From Oreohelix idahoensis (lineage: Eukaryota; Mollusca; Gastropoda; Stylommatophora; Oreohelicidae), in contig JAMPIV010010569.1 in assembly GCA_024509875.1 (NCBI GenBank), positions 186,001-250,000 on the forward strand: DNA of 64,000 bases, in the 5' to 3' direction. A program made the translations under genes and the position numbers. Under the pieces are notes generated by a model. The model was not told the origin of the DNA and did no database searches. It saw only the letters and a program-made list of their open reading frames with translations. Each line of letters begins with the position of its first letter. Within the stretch, counting starts at the first letter, position 1. Below, one piece after another: positions 1 through 11,558 of this stretch.

Positions 1-3000
1 ACATCCTGAAATGTTTGTAACATCGACGAGACTTGTCGATGTTCGTCACCAGAAAGATTAGGAGAAACAGAAACGTTTTTCCAAGATTCCGTAGAATGTA
101 ATGGAACCACTGGAAGGGGAAGATTAACATCAGAGAAGGTAGATTCCTCATCCTGTATGACAGACAGGGATGAATAATGACCGTGAGGTGCAGGAGCATC
201 ATCCGTTGCCTGGAAAATAGGCAGCAAATAGTCCGGACGTTCGTGAAATTCCGAAAGCATGTTTATGTGGAAAGTTTTATGCTTTCCATCAATATCGACC
301 ACATAGTCAACATCGGAAATCCGAGAGACTATTGCATACGGACCTTTCCATGCAATAAGAAGTCTATTTTTCCCTACTGGGGAGTAGGACGAATGCTTTG
401 TCACCTGGACAAAGTTGTCGTAGACATCTATTCTTGTTAGCAAACTGTCTTGCCTTCTCTTTAGCAATTTCTGATGAAGCAGTTGCTAGCTTACATGCCT
501 CAATGATCTTTTGTCTAAGAGCAATGACATACTCATATGAGGATTGAGTTTCATCGCTAATATCATCGGCAGTGATGAGATCGTGTAATAAAGACATAGG
601 GCCGCGTGGACGCGCGCCAAAGACAAGTTCGAAGGGAGAAAATCCTGTGTGTTCATTAGGGACTTCTCTATAGGCAAAGAGAGCCGCGGGTAAAACCCTG
701 TCCCAATCTTGAGGATGATCTTCAGTTATCTTACCAAGCAAAGTCTTGAGCGTTCTATTCAGACGCTCAACTAACCCATTAGACATAGGATGGTAGATAC
801 TACTGAGAGATCGTTCAATATGTAAGGTAGACATTACCTGTGACATAGTGTCAGATATGAGTTGAGTGCCATGGTCTGACAATATTTCTCTGGGGAACCC
901 CAAGCGAGAAAATATCAACCAAAGAGCATCTGCGATATCTGTAGTAGATATGCTCTTAAGAGGAATAGCCTCTGGCCAACGTGTGCACATATCGACACAT
1001 GTAAGGATAAACTGATGTCCTCTGGCCGACTTGACCTTAAAAGGGCCAATAATATCTATGGCCATTTTCTGAAACGGCCGAATAGGAATGTCAGCAGCCT
1101 GGATAGGCGCAGCATGTCGTGGTCCTCTAGATTTGACCTCCTGACATACCTTGCATGATCGGCAGTAAATACGAATGTCCTTATTGACAAAAGGCCAAAA
1201 GAAAGCCGCAAGGACTCTCGACTTCGTACGGGAAAAACCCATATGTCCAGCACATTGCGAGTCATGAGCATGTTGTAATATTTGCACTCTCATGCTCTTG
1301 GGAACAAGAATTTGCGAATGTGCCGACGTAGTCGAATCTTGTACCATACGTACAAGTACGCCGTTTCTCATTGCAATCCAAGATTTTCTATTTGTATCCT
1401 GATTCGGATCACCTTTCTTCGCAAGAACGAAGAATTTTTTTAAAGAAGGATCTTCTTCTTGCAATTTTATGAAAGAGTCACGAGTGATTACTAAGTGACT
1501 ATCTTGGCTATCAACTTCATTATCACTATTCAGTGAAGTTTCGGGTGTTTGTAGAGCTTGTGCTCTTGTAACTACTGCATTTGTAGCTTGCATGTTATTA
1601 TCTTCCCAAGCAGCAATCTGCTGTGGGGTACACTCCCTCACTCCGTGAATACGACCAATAATAAGGTCCGCAATAGGATTAGGTAAGAGACAAGCATGCA
1701 CATCTCCAGTAAAGAAAGGAGTGGCAATGCGAATTACAGCAGTAGGATATTTTTCTAGTGTGCCGCCAAATGTGACACATTTAATAACCCTTCCTGTAGC
1801 ACAAGATGGATCTACAAGCGATTGTCTAACACCAATAGTGGTGCATCCGGAATCGAAAAGTAGTGAGACCGGAGTATCATTAACAAGACCCTTATGTAGA
1901 ATTAAAGAACCCCTCCCGTCATGCGCAACAGCAGCAGGAAGAGCGGGAAGTGGGTGACCACAACTCAAAGTAGTTATGGTACCCGGTTCGAATAAAGTAC
2001 TGCATTGGGGGCATTTGTTTGCTCTCTCAAAGTCAAAAGCAGAACCAGTGACAGCGTCAAAGTTTTTACTATCAACAACATGATTACAGGCTCCCTCAGT
2101 TTCCTGTTGTACAGCATTAGCCTGCTGATATCTCTTTTTTTTTTTGTGTTGAGATCTACCCCGACTATTATTACCTCTGAAGTTATCAGAGTTATTATTA
2201 TCTCTGCAGTTATTATTGTCTCTATTGTAATTGTTATCCTGGTTCGAATTCCAGTTNCCACGATTACTATCATGTTCACATTGATGCGAACATCTATTTG
2301 TTTGGTTCTGAGGTCTTCGGCAGGAATAACCTCTATTACCATATCCTCTTTTGAAATGCTTATAATTATTAGGGTGATAGTAACGAGTACTATCAGGTTG
2401 TCTCCAATTCTTCGAAGAAGAATCACCATGAAATTGATTTCCATGATTTTGACAGAAATTACCGCTACTCTTTCTATCAAAATTTTGTTGGAATCTACGA
2501 GCAAAGTTTTGGCCATACGGAGCTGCCGAAGCAACTGGTAAACCTTCTTTCACCTTAGAGTTACCCATGGTTATGTGTGGGTGCGCAGTTACGTATTGGC
2601 AACAGAAATCTTCCATTTCTTTTATTGTTTTAGGTTTACGTTCATGAAGGAAAGCAAGGAAAGACTCATTGACAGACGACATGACTTTGTCTCTAAGTAT
2701 TAAGTCCATAAGTCCTTCATAAGTTTTTTCCGTCTTAGATAGTTCAACCCATCGTGAGAAAGTAATGCGTATTCTTGCAATAAACTCGGAGAATTCAACT
2801 CCATTTTCAGGTAACATGTTTTTAAATTGTAGACGATAGCCGTCTTCGTTAAGCTGATATTTCTTTAACAAAGCGGCCCTGACAACCTCATAATTGTTCT
2901 TGTCAGGTTCATCCACCATATTTAATATACTTAGAGCTTTACCTGTCAGTATCCCTGATAACTGATAAACATATTTTGCTTTGTCTATGTTATGAGCTGT

Positions 3001-3593
3001 ACATGCTTGTTCAAATCTGTCCAGATAGAACATTATGTCATCACTGGAAGGACTAAATGTTGGTAACTTAATCTTAAAAGTATCATTATTAGCCTTACCA
3101 GAAGATGAACCCTTGTTTGAATCATTACCATTACTCATGCTCGTCAATTTCAATTTTTCCAACTCTAAAGCTAAGACCTTTTCTTCATGTTCCATTTTTG
3201 CTTTCTCTTTCCTCTCATCAGACTCTCTCTGTAATCTTCTTTCCTCAGCCTGAGCCTCTTTTTGAAGTCTTTCATTTTCAGCTTCTTTTTCAAGTCTTTT
3301 ATTTTCAGCCTCTTTTTTCTTTTATTTTCAGCTCTTTTTCAAGTCTTTTTTTCAGCCTCTTTTTGAAGTCTTTCAGCTTCTAGCTGTAGCTGGAGTTTTC
3401 TCTCCTCAGCTTCTGATTCCCTTTTTTGTTTTTCCATTTCCATTTGGAATCTTTTTTCATCCACCTGCATCTGCAGTTTCTTTTGTTCAGCTTCCATTGC
3501 TTTATCATATCGAGCAGTTGCAAATTCTTCTAACTTATCACCAGTCTTCCCAAGCAATTTACCCTGCTCAATAAAGTGCTCAAATGTAGACAT
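1..3593 (-). pseudogene. Family A gag-protease-integrase polyprotein, partial and frameshifted
   Basis: Retrotransposon polyprotein. From the ATG at 3593 it encodes a Glu/Lys/Gln-rich coiled coil, a capsid-like segment with a SCAN-like helix region (about 2880-2600), an Asn/Arg/Gly-rich tract, a C-x2-C-x13-C-x-H motif (about 2010-1960), an aspartic protease with LLFDSGC and a downstream IADLIIGR flap, an integrase zinc module, and an integrase core with AIDIIGP, LSDHGTQ and GLVERLN carrying the D, D and E residues. Integrase precedes reverse transcriptase, as in Gmr1 elements. Two breaks are visible: a frameshift in the coiled coil near 3340, and an extra A in the A-run at about 369-373 that stops the frame in the GPY/F region. 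Beyond that the sequence continues in another frame to base 1. One ambiguous base (N) lies near 2258. The start is placed by alignment with the family B start; an in-frame ATG also exists at 3605. Confidence 0.88.
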
Positions 3594-5038
3594 GTTGTCT
3601 AACATATGAGTCCAAAACCTGAAATAATTAACTAATTTATTTCAAACCTAAGTGTAACAAGTCTTAATTAAGCACTTGTATATTCACATCACATTATATT
3701 ATCCCAGTCTCTGTGGGAAACAAGTCTCCAATCAAAGAACTTGTATATGAAATATCAGCACTCAATTCTTGATCATAAGTGCACTTCTCATTCAATAGTG
3801 CACGACACTATTCATCATTCATTTATCATCAGTGTAGTAGTAACAGTGCATTAGCATAGCCCATTAACTAATTACTATAACTGTAAACAATGACTATGTA
3901 AACACATGCAGAATGTAAACATTGAAAATGTAAACAATGCAAACAATGTAAACAATAACAATGTAAACAATAACAAAGATCAGCAACAATACAAAAACGT
4001 TCGCAGAAATCAACTAAAAATAAAGCAGAAATTAATGAAATATCACAAAAAATGTGACGATATCTGCGCTATAATTAAACAAAATACATGACACCACAGT
4101 GTATAAACAAAAATGTTGTATGAAACTAAATTATAGACAAGAGTAGGCTAACAAATACAAACAAATCAAAACAAAACTAAAGAATGCGAAATAATAACGA
4201 AAACAATATTAAAACATGTCATCACAGCTAACATAAATAGCAACAGAAGTCGCTTAGCAAATTCCAGTATCGGAAATTTGCAAACCCTACAGAAAACGCT
4301 CACAATAGACGACCTCTATGACGTGGCATAATCTAACGGAGACACCACCCAACCGAGAACCCGCTGAAATATAAACATATAAATATACAAATAACATATA
4401 GACATATAACATATAGAATGAGATGATACACAGAAGACTCAGCAGAAGTATAAGGGCACAGTTTACATACAAACAGGCCACTTAACTTATAGGCTTCCAA
4501 TCGTAGAACAGCAGAAAAAACGGATGTCAATCAACGTCCTATAGAGCGAAGCTCCAACGATGATGGCACATCTGAACTGCTTCCACTGCTAACACGATGG
4601 TACAAGAGCTTCTGAAATACTGTGTGTTGAGTTGTTTCGGCACTTGACCTTCTAATCCAAAAGTAAGTTGATGGAAATCGGTACTTGGCCTTCTTCAGAA
4701 AACAACCCGTTTCAACCGGCACTTGACCTTCACAAAAACGACAGCACTGGAACCTTGACAGCAGCAACTTGCTTGACTTGCGTAAAAGATAACAGCAGTC
4801 CGAGTTATCCGGCAACATGTAACAACGCCGGGTACTGTCAAATTCTTGTTTCCGTCAAAAAGTTGAAATTTTGACTTTTACCGGGCAACGCCGAGTACTT
4901 TGAAAATTTTGAAGATGTTGACTGTATTGAAGAATGTTAATTTCTTGAAGGATGCTGATGAATTCTTGTTGAAAATGAAGTGGGTAAGGGACCCCGTGTT
5001 TGCTGGTACCAGAATCAAACCAGCTTATGGCCACCAAA
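3594..5038 (-). other. Family A 5' leader with candidate primer-binding site
   Basis: Untranslated leader between the 5' LTR and gag. Directly inside the LTR, the minus strand reads TT then TGGTGGCCATAAGCTGG (5036-5020), which starts with TGG as a tRNA primer-binding site should; I cannot assign the tRNA. The middle part (about 4380-4250) is recognisably related to the family B leader, sharing a short run around 'tctgtaggg(t)ttgcaaat'. The stretch 3895-3980 is a degenerate aatgtaaacaat repeat. No convincing coding sequence. Confidence 0.6.
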
Positions 5039-6200
5039 TGATGCGTGATGCCATATGATGATGGATGGTATCCGCATGTCTGGTTTTGTGTAGTGTGCAG
5101 ATGTGTTCAGTCAAACAATGTTCATACAAAAATAACAGGGCAATCCACATAGGACGTCAGTAAACTCACGACGTATAAAGTCAATGATTCTTGTAACAGC
5201 CGTTGACGTTTTTCTTCATTATTTATTGTGGACGCCACAGTGACAAAATGGTTACGCGAATATGTAGGCACATCAAACAGTCATTATCACAGCAACATTC
5301 AATACAGCAATAGACGGTAGACAGCATTACAATGATGAGTCAGATGCATGTTATATTTCATAGTGCTGTAAATGTAGTCAGGTGAAAAACTCCATCCTTT
5401 TCTATAACAGCCAGGAGATAACCAGATGTATGAGATCAGTTCACTCTCCTTAGTCTGACTTCAGCAAGACAGACACGTCTGCCGAAGTATAAATAATGTC
5501 CTCAAAAATATCCTCTAGATAATAAAGGTTTTCCAAACCTAGTTCATTTAACAAAGTAGCAAGTAATGGTCCTTGGGACATGCATCAACCGATGCAGTAC
5601 AATACAGCGACATGTGAGCTGGGAAAACATCTCGTGACGACGACTTTCGAAGACAGGCTATGAATCGAAATCGCTCACGACCCAAAATCGATAGAGTTAA
5701 TGAAAAGTCAATTTACCTTGCCTTCAGGAAATACACAGAAATATCACGCCTCCCGACATGTGGGAAACACTAGAGGTATTATCTCGAATAAACGAAATAT
5801 CCATAAAGAGGACTACACATCCCTGACAGAACAAAAAATAGCGGAGATCCCCTCTTCAACGAGGCATCTCTTTCGCCATTCAAATCGCTCACTCCACTAG
5901 TGGTGGGCGGAAACCGATCGACCAAAAAACAAGACCAGTCATGCGCAGTCCAGCGCAAAAAGACCACAGCTCAAAACTTAACTGCATTCAATAGCAACGC
6001 GGGGAGACAAATGCTTACCGAGAAAAGTGACTATAAATTTCAAGCAGTTGTTGCCCTTGCGTTATAAAATAGATATTGTAATAAAACGATGTTGCGAGAA
6101 CTCTCTAACAAGCTGTGCTGTACAATATATCGCTGGTTTAGCCAATGTGTCCGAGATAGTCTAACTCCTCCCCTCAACCAATTACCAGGCGTGCATCTTG
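5039..6200 (-). repeat. Family A 5' LTR (outer boundary approximate)
   Basis: The element-sense 3' end of this LTR reads GGCATCACGCATCA, a CA terminus next to the candidate primer-binding site. A polyadenylation signal AATAAA is present on the minus strand at 5227-5222, about 185 bases before the LTR end, a spacing like that in family B. The outer edge is not defined: the family B LTR is 1143-1144 bp long, which would put the edge near 6180-6200. Without the other LTR this cannot be refined. Confidence 0.5.
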
Positions 6201-6825
6201 CAACCCAGACCTAGGATCTCTCATGTCTCCTGTCAGTCTAAAAGTGGGTTGGGCATTTCGCTACCCACTTCCGTTCGCGTGGCCTCTCAGTCTTAGTCAG
6301 ACCGCCCGGTGTTTGCTGATTGGTCGGCTAGAAAAACCCACCCGTCCTCTAACTGTCACAAATCTGGCTGTCCCTTGTCTCTTGCATGTAAATGCCTGTC
6401 ATCCTTCACGAGTCCTTTTGTTGTGCCGGACTATTGTGTCCCATCTGGGAGCAAAGGTGGTTGTTCCGCGACAAGGGCCATTGATATCACACAACCAGAA
6501 CCATTTGTTTGCGTAGCCATTGCATCGTTGACCGTGTGTTGTTTAAACAACGGCTTAGACTAATATTTTGTGTCAGCCGCGCTCTACTAAAAGTTAACAA
6601 TAGTCCAAAGAAATTGTACCATGCCCAGGTGTTTGATTTTGATAAAACCAGGTGTGTTTCACCAGATTTGTCACGAGGCAGTGTGGACTTCAAAAGATAA
6701 TGCAAGGTGGTCTAAATGAAATCACGAGTAATAAAGATTACAGTTTAAAGTCCAGTCGTGATTAAAGATTACAAGAACAAAGATGATAGAGCAAATGCGG
6801 GATGAAAGGGCACAGAGTGGGAGAA
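6201..6825. other. No recognised feature
   Basis: About 600 bases without a convincing gene or repeat. Short open frames here have no recognisable motif. The region may include the outer end of the family A LTR. Confidence 0.4.
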
Positions 6826-8283
6826 AATAAAATAAGGAAGATGTAGGAAAAGATTGGGCGATAAGGCTTTGCGCTCGTTTATCACAAGTAGAAGTGATAA
6901 CAAAACTCTTAAATGACATCTGCAACAGTGTTCAAATACCTGATGATCTGCTAAAATACATATTCATAGCTTTGCCAAAGAAACATGGAGCCATGGAATG
7001 AGAAGAACATGGCTCCATTAGTCTTATGGGAACATTAATAGAAAGAGTCATAGAAGTAAAAACAGATCGCTTCTTGCGCTTTATAGATTTCACTAAGGCA
7101 TTTGACAAAGTGGAACATGCGGAAATTATCCAAATATTAGAAAGCATTAACACTGATGGTAAAGACTTGAGGATAATAAAGAACATGTAGTGGCTACAAA
7201 CAGCAGCTGTAAGAATTAGCAGCCAAACAGGAACGTGTCAGCAAGTAAAAAAAGGGTGTCAGGCAGGATATGTGCTGTCACCGGATTTGTTCTATCTGTA
7301 CAGTGAAAATATAATGAGATCTCTAGAGGACATTCCAGGAATATCATTTGGCGGACAATATAAAAGTGAGATACGCTGATGATACAGTCTCAATAGCAAA
7401 CAGTGAAAAGGAGCTGCAAGAAATGGTTGATGCAGTAGTGATCATCATCATCTTCATGTAGCATGTCCTTTGCAGAACGTCGCTCTCATCACAGCCCGCC
7501 TGAAAGACTCTCGATCTCTAGCCAGCCCTCCTGCCTCCTCCAATGTCATGTTCAAGGTGTCTTCAATGTCCTGTGTCCACCGTCGTCTTGGTCGGCAGTA
7601 GTGATAGAAAGTGAAAATACAGGCCTCAACCTTAATAGCAAAAACAGAAGTAATGGTCGTCTCAAAAAAGGGCATCCCCAGAATGCACTATCAACGTAAA
7701 AGGAACAGGTTTAAAACAAGTCAACAAATTCAAATACCTGGGCACATTGATAACAACCGATGGAAGATGCATATCTGAAGTGAAGAGCAGAATAGCTCAG
7801 GCAAAAACAGCATTCTATAAAATGAAGAGTTTTTGTGCAACAATTCTTTGTCACTGGAAGTAAGAAAGAGTTTTTCAGTGTTATACAGAACCAATCCTGA
7901 CATATGGGAGTGAGTCACGGACAATTAGTAAACGAGTAGAGAAGGCACTAGAGGCAACAGAGATGTGGTTTTACAGGAGAATGTTAATAATACCATGAAC
8001 ATCCAAAAAGAGTAATGAGAATGTCCTGAAAGAGGCCAATGCGCAAAAGAAACTTATTTCACAAGTTAGAAAGAAGCAATTCACTTTTTTGGGCATGTTA
8101 CAATAAGTGGAAAGCTGGAATATATAGTAACAACAGGTAAGATTGAAGGAAAAGGAGATAGGGGAAAACAAAGAGGGCAAATACTGGACCGTTTGACAAC
8201 GTGGCATGGAAAGAAGTCAACAAAAGAATTGATAAATTGTACTGAAGACAGGAAGATGTGGAGAGACTGTCGTAAATTGAAGG
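6826..8283 (+). pseudogene. Decayed non-LTR retrotransposon reverse transcriptase
   Basis: Plus-strand relic of a non-LTR retrotransposon polymerase. In pieces of frame one can read a pre-motif segment with IALPKKHGA (near 6950), motif A as FIDFTKAFDKVEH (about 7080-7115), a KKGCQAGYVLSPDLF segment (about 7248-7292), the catalytic box as RYADDTVSIA (about 7368-7400), then LTYGSESRTISK and a FFGHVTISGKLEY segment towards the C-terminus (about 7900-8110). Several frameshifts and stops break it, and the segment between the 'SLM' motif and motif A is shortened compared with related elements. It is interrupted by a nested insertion at 7443-7594 whose removal restores the frame. No 5' end or target duplication was found. 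Confidence 0.8.
7443..7594 (-). mobile_element. 152-bp 5'-truncated non-LTR element fragment, nested, 11-bp target duplication
   Basis: A short insertion inside the reverse-transcriptase relic. On the minus strand it encodes the C-terminal tail of another non-LTR polymerase, including RPRRRWTQDIEDTLNMTLEE and ending KGHAT then stop, followed by a short ATG/GAT-type simple-repeat tail (7453-7443), as expected at a 3' end. It is flanked by GCAGTAGTGAT at 7432-7442 and again at 7595-7605. Removing the insert and one duplicate joins the host frame without interruption. This is a textbook 5'-truncated target-primed insertion. Confidence 0.88.
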
Positions 8284-8693
8284 TGAATCGCTGCCACTTT
8301 AGCCTAGTGGTCTGCCGCTGTCTTATTCTCTATTTTATCTCCTATCATTTTTTTTCCTTTGTAACAGCTCCTACAGCTCTATTTCTGGACTTCGTCATGT
8401 CACTCTTACGTTGGACAGGCTAAATTTCACCCCTTTACACGTGTGCATCGACATCTAGCTAAATATTTTTAAGTCTCCTTTCTTGTGGGTGATGAAAAAA
8501 TTCCCTGATTCTTTGATTCAGAGAGAAACTGGACACACGGGGAAGCGTCCGTCGCCTTTCATGTGTCCGAGAGCGTCTAGAATCGCGAACTGTGGCCATT
8601 CGAATGACCACCAGAATGTCGCAACTTTCTTTTATCAAGAGACGCCAGGGAGACTTTTCCCCAGGTCCTTGTTACAAAATGTATCATTCTTTT

Positions 8694-8698
<5 letters not shown>
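8284..8698. other. No recognised feature
   Basis: About 400 bases downstream of the reverse-transcriptase relic. It may hold its decayed 3' untranslated region, but no terminal repeat or tail is clear. Confidence 0.4.

Positions 8699-8788
<90 letters not shown>
8699..8788. repeat. (TC)n microsatellite
   Basis: Uninterrupted TC dinucleotide run of about 90 bases. Open frames crossing it (poly Ser-Leu or Glu-Arg) are artefacts. Confidence 0.98.
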
Positions 8789-8790
<2 letters not shown>

Positions 8791-9306
8791 ATTTTCTAAC
8801 TATTTCTCATTTTCGGAACCCAGAAATCCGTACTACGGTCACAGTTTACATTTTCACACTTCGTTCATGTCAGGTTACTGGCCATCCCGAAAAATTAATT
8901 GAATCACTAAACGTAATAATAGCCAGATTTACTCCAGGTAAGACGAACTTGAAATACGGGTTTAGTTGCATAAACACGTCTGTTTAGACGGGCAAACGAA
9001 TTTTTATCGCTCCAGCGTTTAAGGCAAGCGATCGGGAGTGTCTGATAAGCTATGTACTCAGACCTCCGAAATTACCTGTGATAGAAATAGTGATAATCTC
9101 AATCTTGGGAGACATTTAAAGAAGTAAGTTAAAAGTGTGATAATAGTGAACATGACCGAAATAACAACTCTTTATATGGAAAATGATATCAACAGGTTTC
9201 CTCAGTGTGTTTCCTATCCATCTCCAACGGGCACTTGTCTTGTACGTGTCATCCGTTCTACACTGGTATGAAAGAGGTTATTATATTAGAAAATTTGACA
9301 CCAGTC
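8789..9306. other. No recognised feature; ends with CAGTC, the left target duplication of family C
   Basis: About 500 bases of unannotated sequence. Its last five bases (9302-9306, CAGTC) are repeated at 21220-21224 and mark the left target duplication of the element that follows. Confidence 0.5.
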
Positions 9307-11004
9307 TGTCGTAGATTTTATTGAGATAGGTTGAAGATGTTTAAGGTCCCGTCTGAGTAGAGGTGATAATGGTAAACTATGTGAGAATAAGGGGTAAGAA
9401 ATAGCTTTTTTTTCACAAGGGGGTGAGAGTGTAAGAGAAAGGACAGTCTCTGGATTGAGTAATTGCTCTAACCCCAGCCTATCTCACGACAATATTTAAC
9501 TAGACTCCCTTTCTCTCCTGGTACCTATATATACGAGTTACACTCCACTTACATATACACAATTCTGTGACATAATACGTACAGACGTGAACCAAGCTAT
9601 GGATAACATATACTGGGCAGGGGTTTTGACCAACACGATAACTTAGGTTTATTATGTTTATTATCTTAAAGAAATCACATACAACAATATTATCTATCAG
9701 AAGGTATAGTTTACAGACATAAAAAAATGCAAGAAAATGTATTAACCCAATAAGCTCTCCTCTAATGTAAAGGAATCCCAAAGTAGATCCCGACAGAGGT
9801 AATTAACCCAAAAGATTACAGTTAATAATAATATATATATATATGGATAGACGATAAAGTAAAAGAACCAAGTCTCTAGTTAATCTATCCTGAAACAAAG
9901 AAGACAAGAAAATGATATAACAGTATTTGCAAACCCGAAAAGACTGAAGTGAGTATAATGATTATACAAAATATGAAATATTCATTTTCTCTTTCTTACA
10001 GTCTGTCAGTCTGTGGCCACAAGCAATCAGCAATCACACTTACCTACTATTCTTTAACACATCTGTGTATCTTTGACATATTTCAGGGTGGTGCTATCCA
10101 AGGGACCCCAGTTCCTCCAAGAATGATTAATTTGTCCTAATGGGGAACGTCCGCTTAAATAATGCTAATATTATGTGTCAACAAGTTCACGTCAGGTAGT
10201 GCAGGTAAATATAAATTGCGATCAAAATGTTCACCATGGGCAGCACACAGATGTCCGATATTTACGGAAAATGTCTGGTGGGTACACTGTTAGAAAACCA
10301 ATAAGGATAAGCAAAGGATCTCCTATCTGTTTTTTATCTCTCACTCTAAGTTTGGGTGCCGGTTATGGACCCAAGTATTCTTTTTTCTGGATAAATCCAC
10401 TTGAGAAAAGAAAAAAAAAAACTACGATAGTCAATATTCTGGAACCAATGTTTATATATATATATAGATATTTGGCCACCACAGGCGGATCAGATTTGCT
10501 GTGAACAATCTGGGTACTTTCTTGTCCAGTTCTGATGTTTTATTCTTTAAATGTTTATATGTGGGGACTCTCTCTGTAAGAAGACAAGAGAACCGCACAG
10601 GTCCAAATTTAAGACCCAATAATATTTTAAGAATGTTTTTCTGGAGCTATTCAGACCGCTAGATCGCAGGATTGATCGCCTAGATGTAGAAAAAACAAAC
10701 ATTTTAACAATGATATCATTATTATATTCTACACTCGTTAAGTAAGACCTCTAGATCACTCCGGTATTAAATTATATTTAAAACCCACAAAACTTTAGTA
10801 ATTCACAAAATTACGCATGATGAATAAAAGTATATTTATCTCTAATTATCAGTCGCCTAGCGTATATTAATTAATTTAAAGCGTCTCTTACTGGGGGAAT
10901 AGCAAGAAATTAAATTTACTTATTACAGCTGGAACTATTTAATATGCTTATTTAATAAACACAGAAATCCCAGTGAAAACATTAACACGTTAAGGCACTC
11001 AAAA

Positions 11005-11070
<66 letters not shown>

Positions 11071-11528
11071 TACCGCCACGCAAGGACAAATAGACACTCT
11101 CCACGAATCTAAAAGGAATTATCTGTATATAAAACTCCAAGATTCGCGCTAGAAGATATCACCAATTCCTGGGGCCAGACTGATAAAGAGTTTTCTAAAA
11201 CTTCGCAAATATACTGAATCGGCCCCGCTGTCCCCCGGTCTGGCAAACGCACCTGCGAATTCTTCGTCAATTCTATTATCATGTGTTAAACAGAGGTTGC
11301 TGATCTCGGCTCTTGACATTGTAACCTGATCTCCGGGGGTCTGCCTCTCTGTGGGAATGTCAGTAAGAGATACCTCCGCGAGAAAAGACAACAAAAGGGC
11401 GAATGTCCAGATAACTTATGGCATACCAAACAAGCAATCGTGGGAATGACTCGAGTTGTTTAGATGTAATTAAAGAAAAGGGGGACTGAGGGATTAAAGA
11501 AAGAGAGGTCCGATTTTCATACGTCACA
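9307..11528 (-). repeat. Family C 3' LTR
   Basis: 2222-bp terminal repeat matching 16761-21219 once the nested transposon is removed. It contains a short AT run at about 9829-9844 and a long (TA)n run at about 11009-11068; the other LTR has the reverse lengths at the same two sites. The left edge follows CAGTC. An 81-codon frame at 11394-11149 recurs in the other LTR, but since the LTRs are copies this is not independent evidence of coding. Confidence 0.95.
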
Positions 11529-11545
11529 GTCGTCCCCTCTTAAAG
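11529..11545 (-). promoter_or_regulatory. Family C polypurine tract
   Basis: On the minus strand TTTAAGAGGGGACGAC directly precedes the 3' LTR. This is the expected place and composition for the primer of plus-strand DNA synthesis. Confidence 0.7.
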
Positions 11546-11558
11546 ACATGAAACCATT

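Larger units (their letters stand above)
1..6200 (-). mobile_element. Family A Gmr1-like Ty3/Gypsy LTR retrotransposon, 5' part (3' part outside window)
   Basis: An LTR retrotransposon lies on the minus strand. Reading from right to left it has a 5' LTR (from about 6200 to 5039), an untranslated leader (5038-3594), gag, protease and integrase, and then runs off the window at base 1 in the linker before reverse transcriptase. The proteins and the leader are clearly related to the family B element at 24278-41500 but diverged throughout, so this is a separate subfamily. The inner LTR edge at 5039 is supported by a TG/CA terminus next to a primer-binding-like site. The outer LTR edge near 6200 is an estimate: the other LTR is not in the window, so no target duplication can be checked. 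Confidence 0.85.

Noticed and set aside
8285..8330. TAGCCTAGTGG resembling a tRNA A box
   Set aside because: No B box at the right distance and no cloverleaf could be drawn.
8483..8987. Frames rich in Ser-Leu or Arg-Glu
   Set aside because: Created by the (TC)n microsatellite.
11149..11394. 81-codon frame in the family C LTR, present again at 20840-21085
   Set aside because: Both LTRs are copies of one sequence, so conservation is expected without selection; no recognisable domain.
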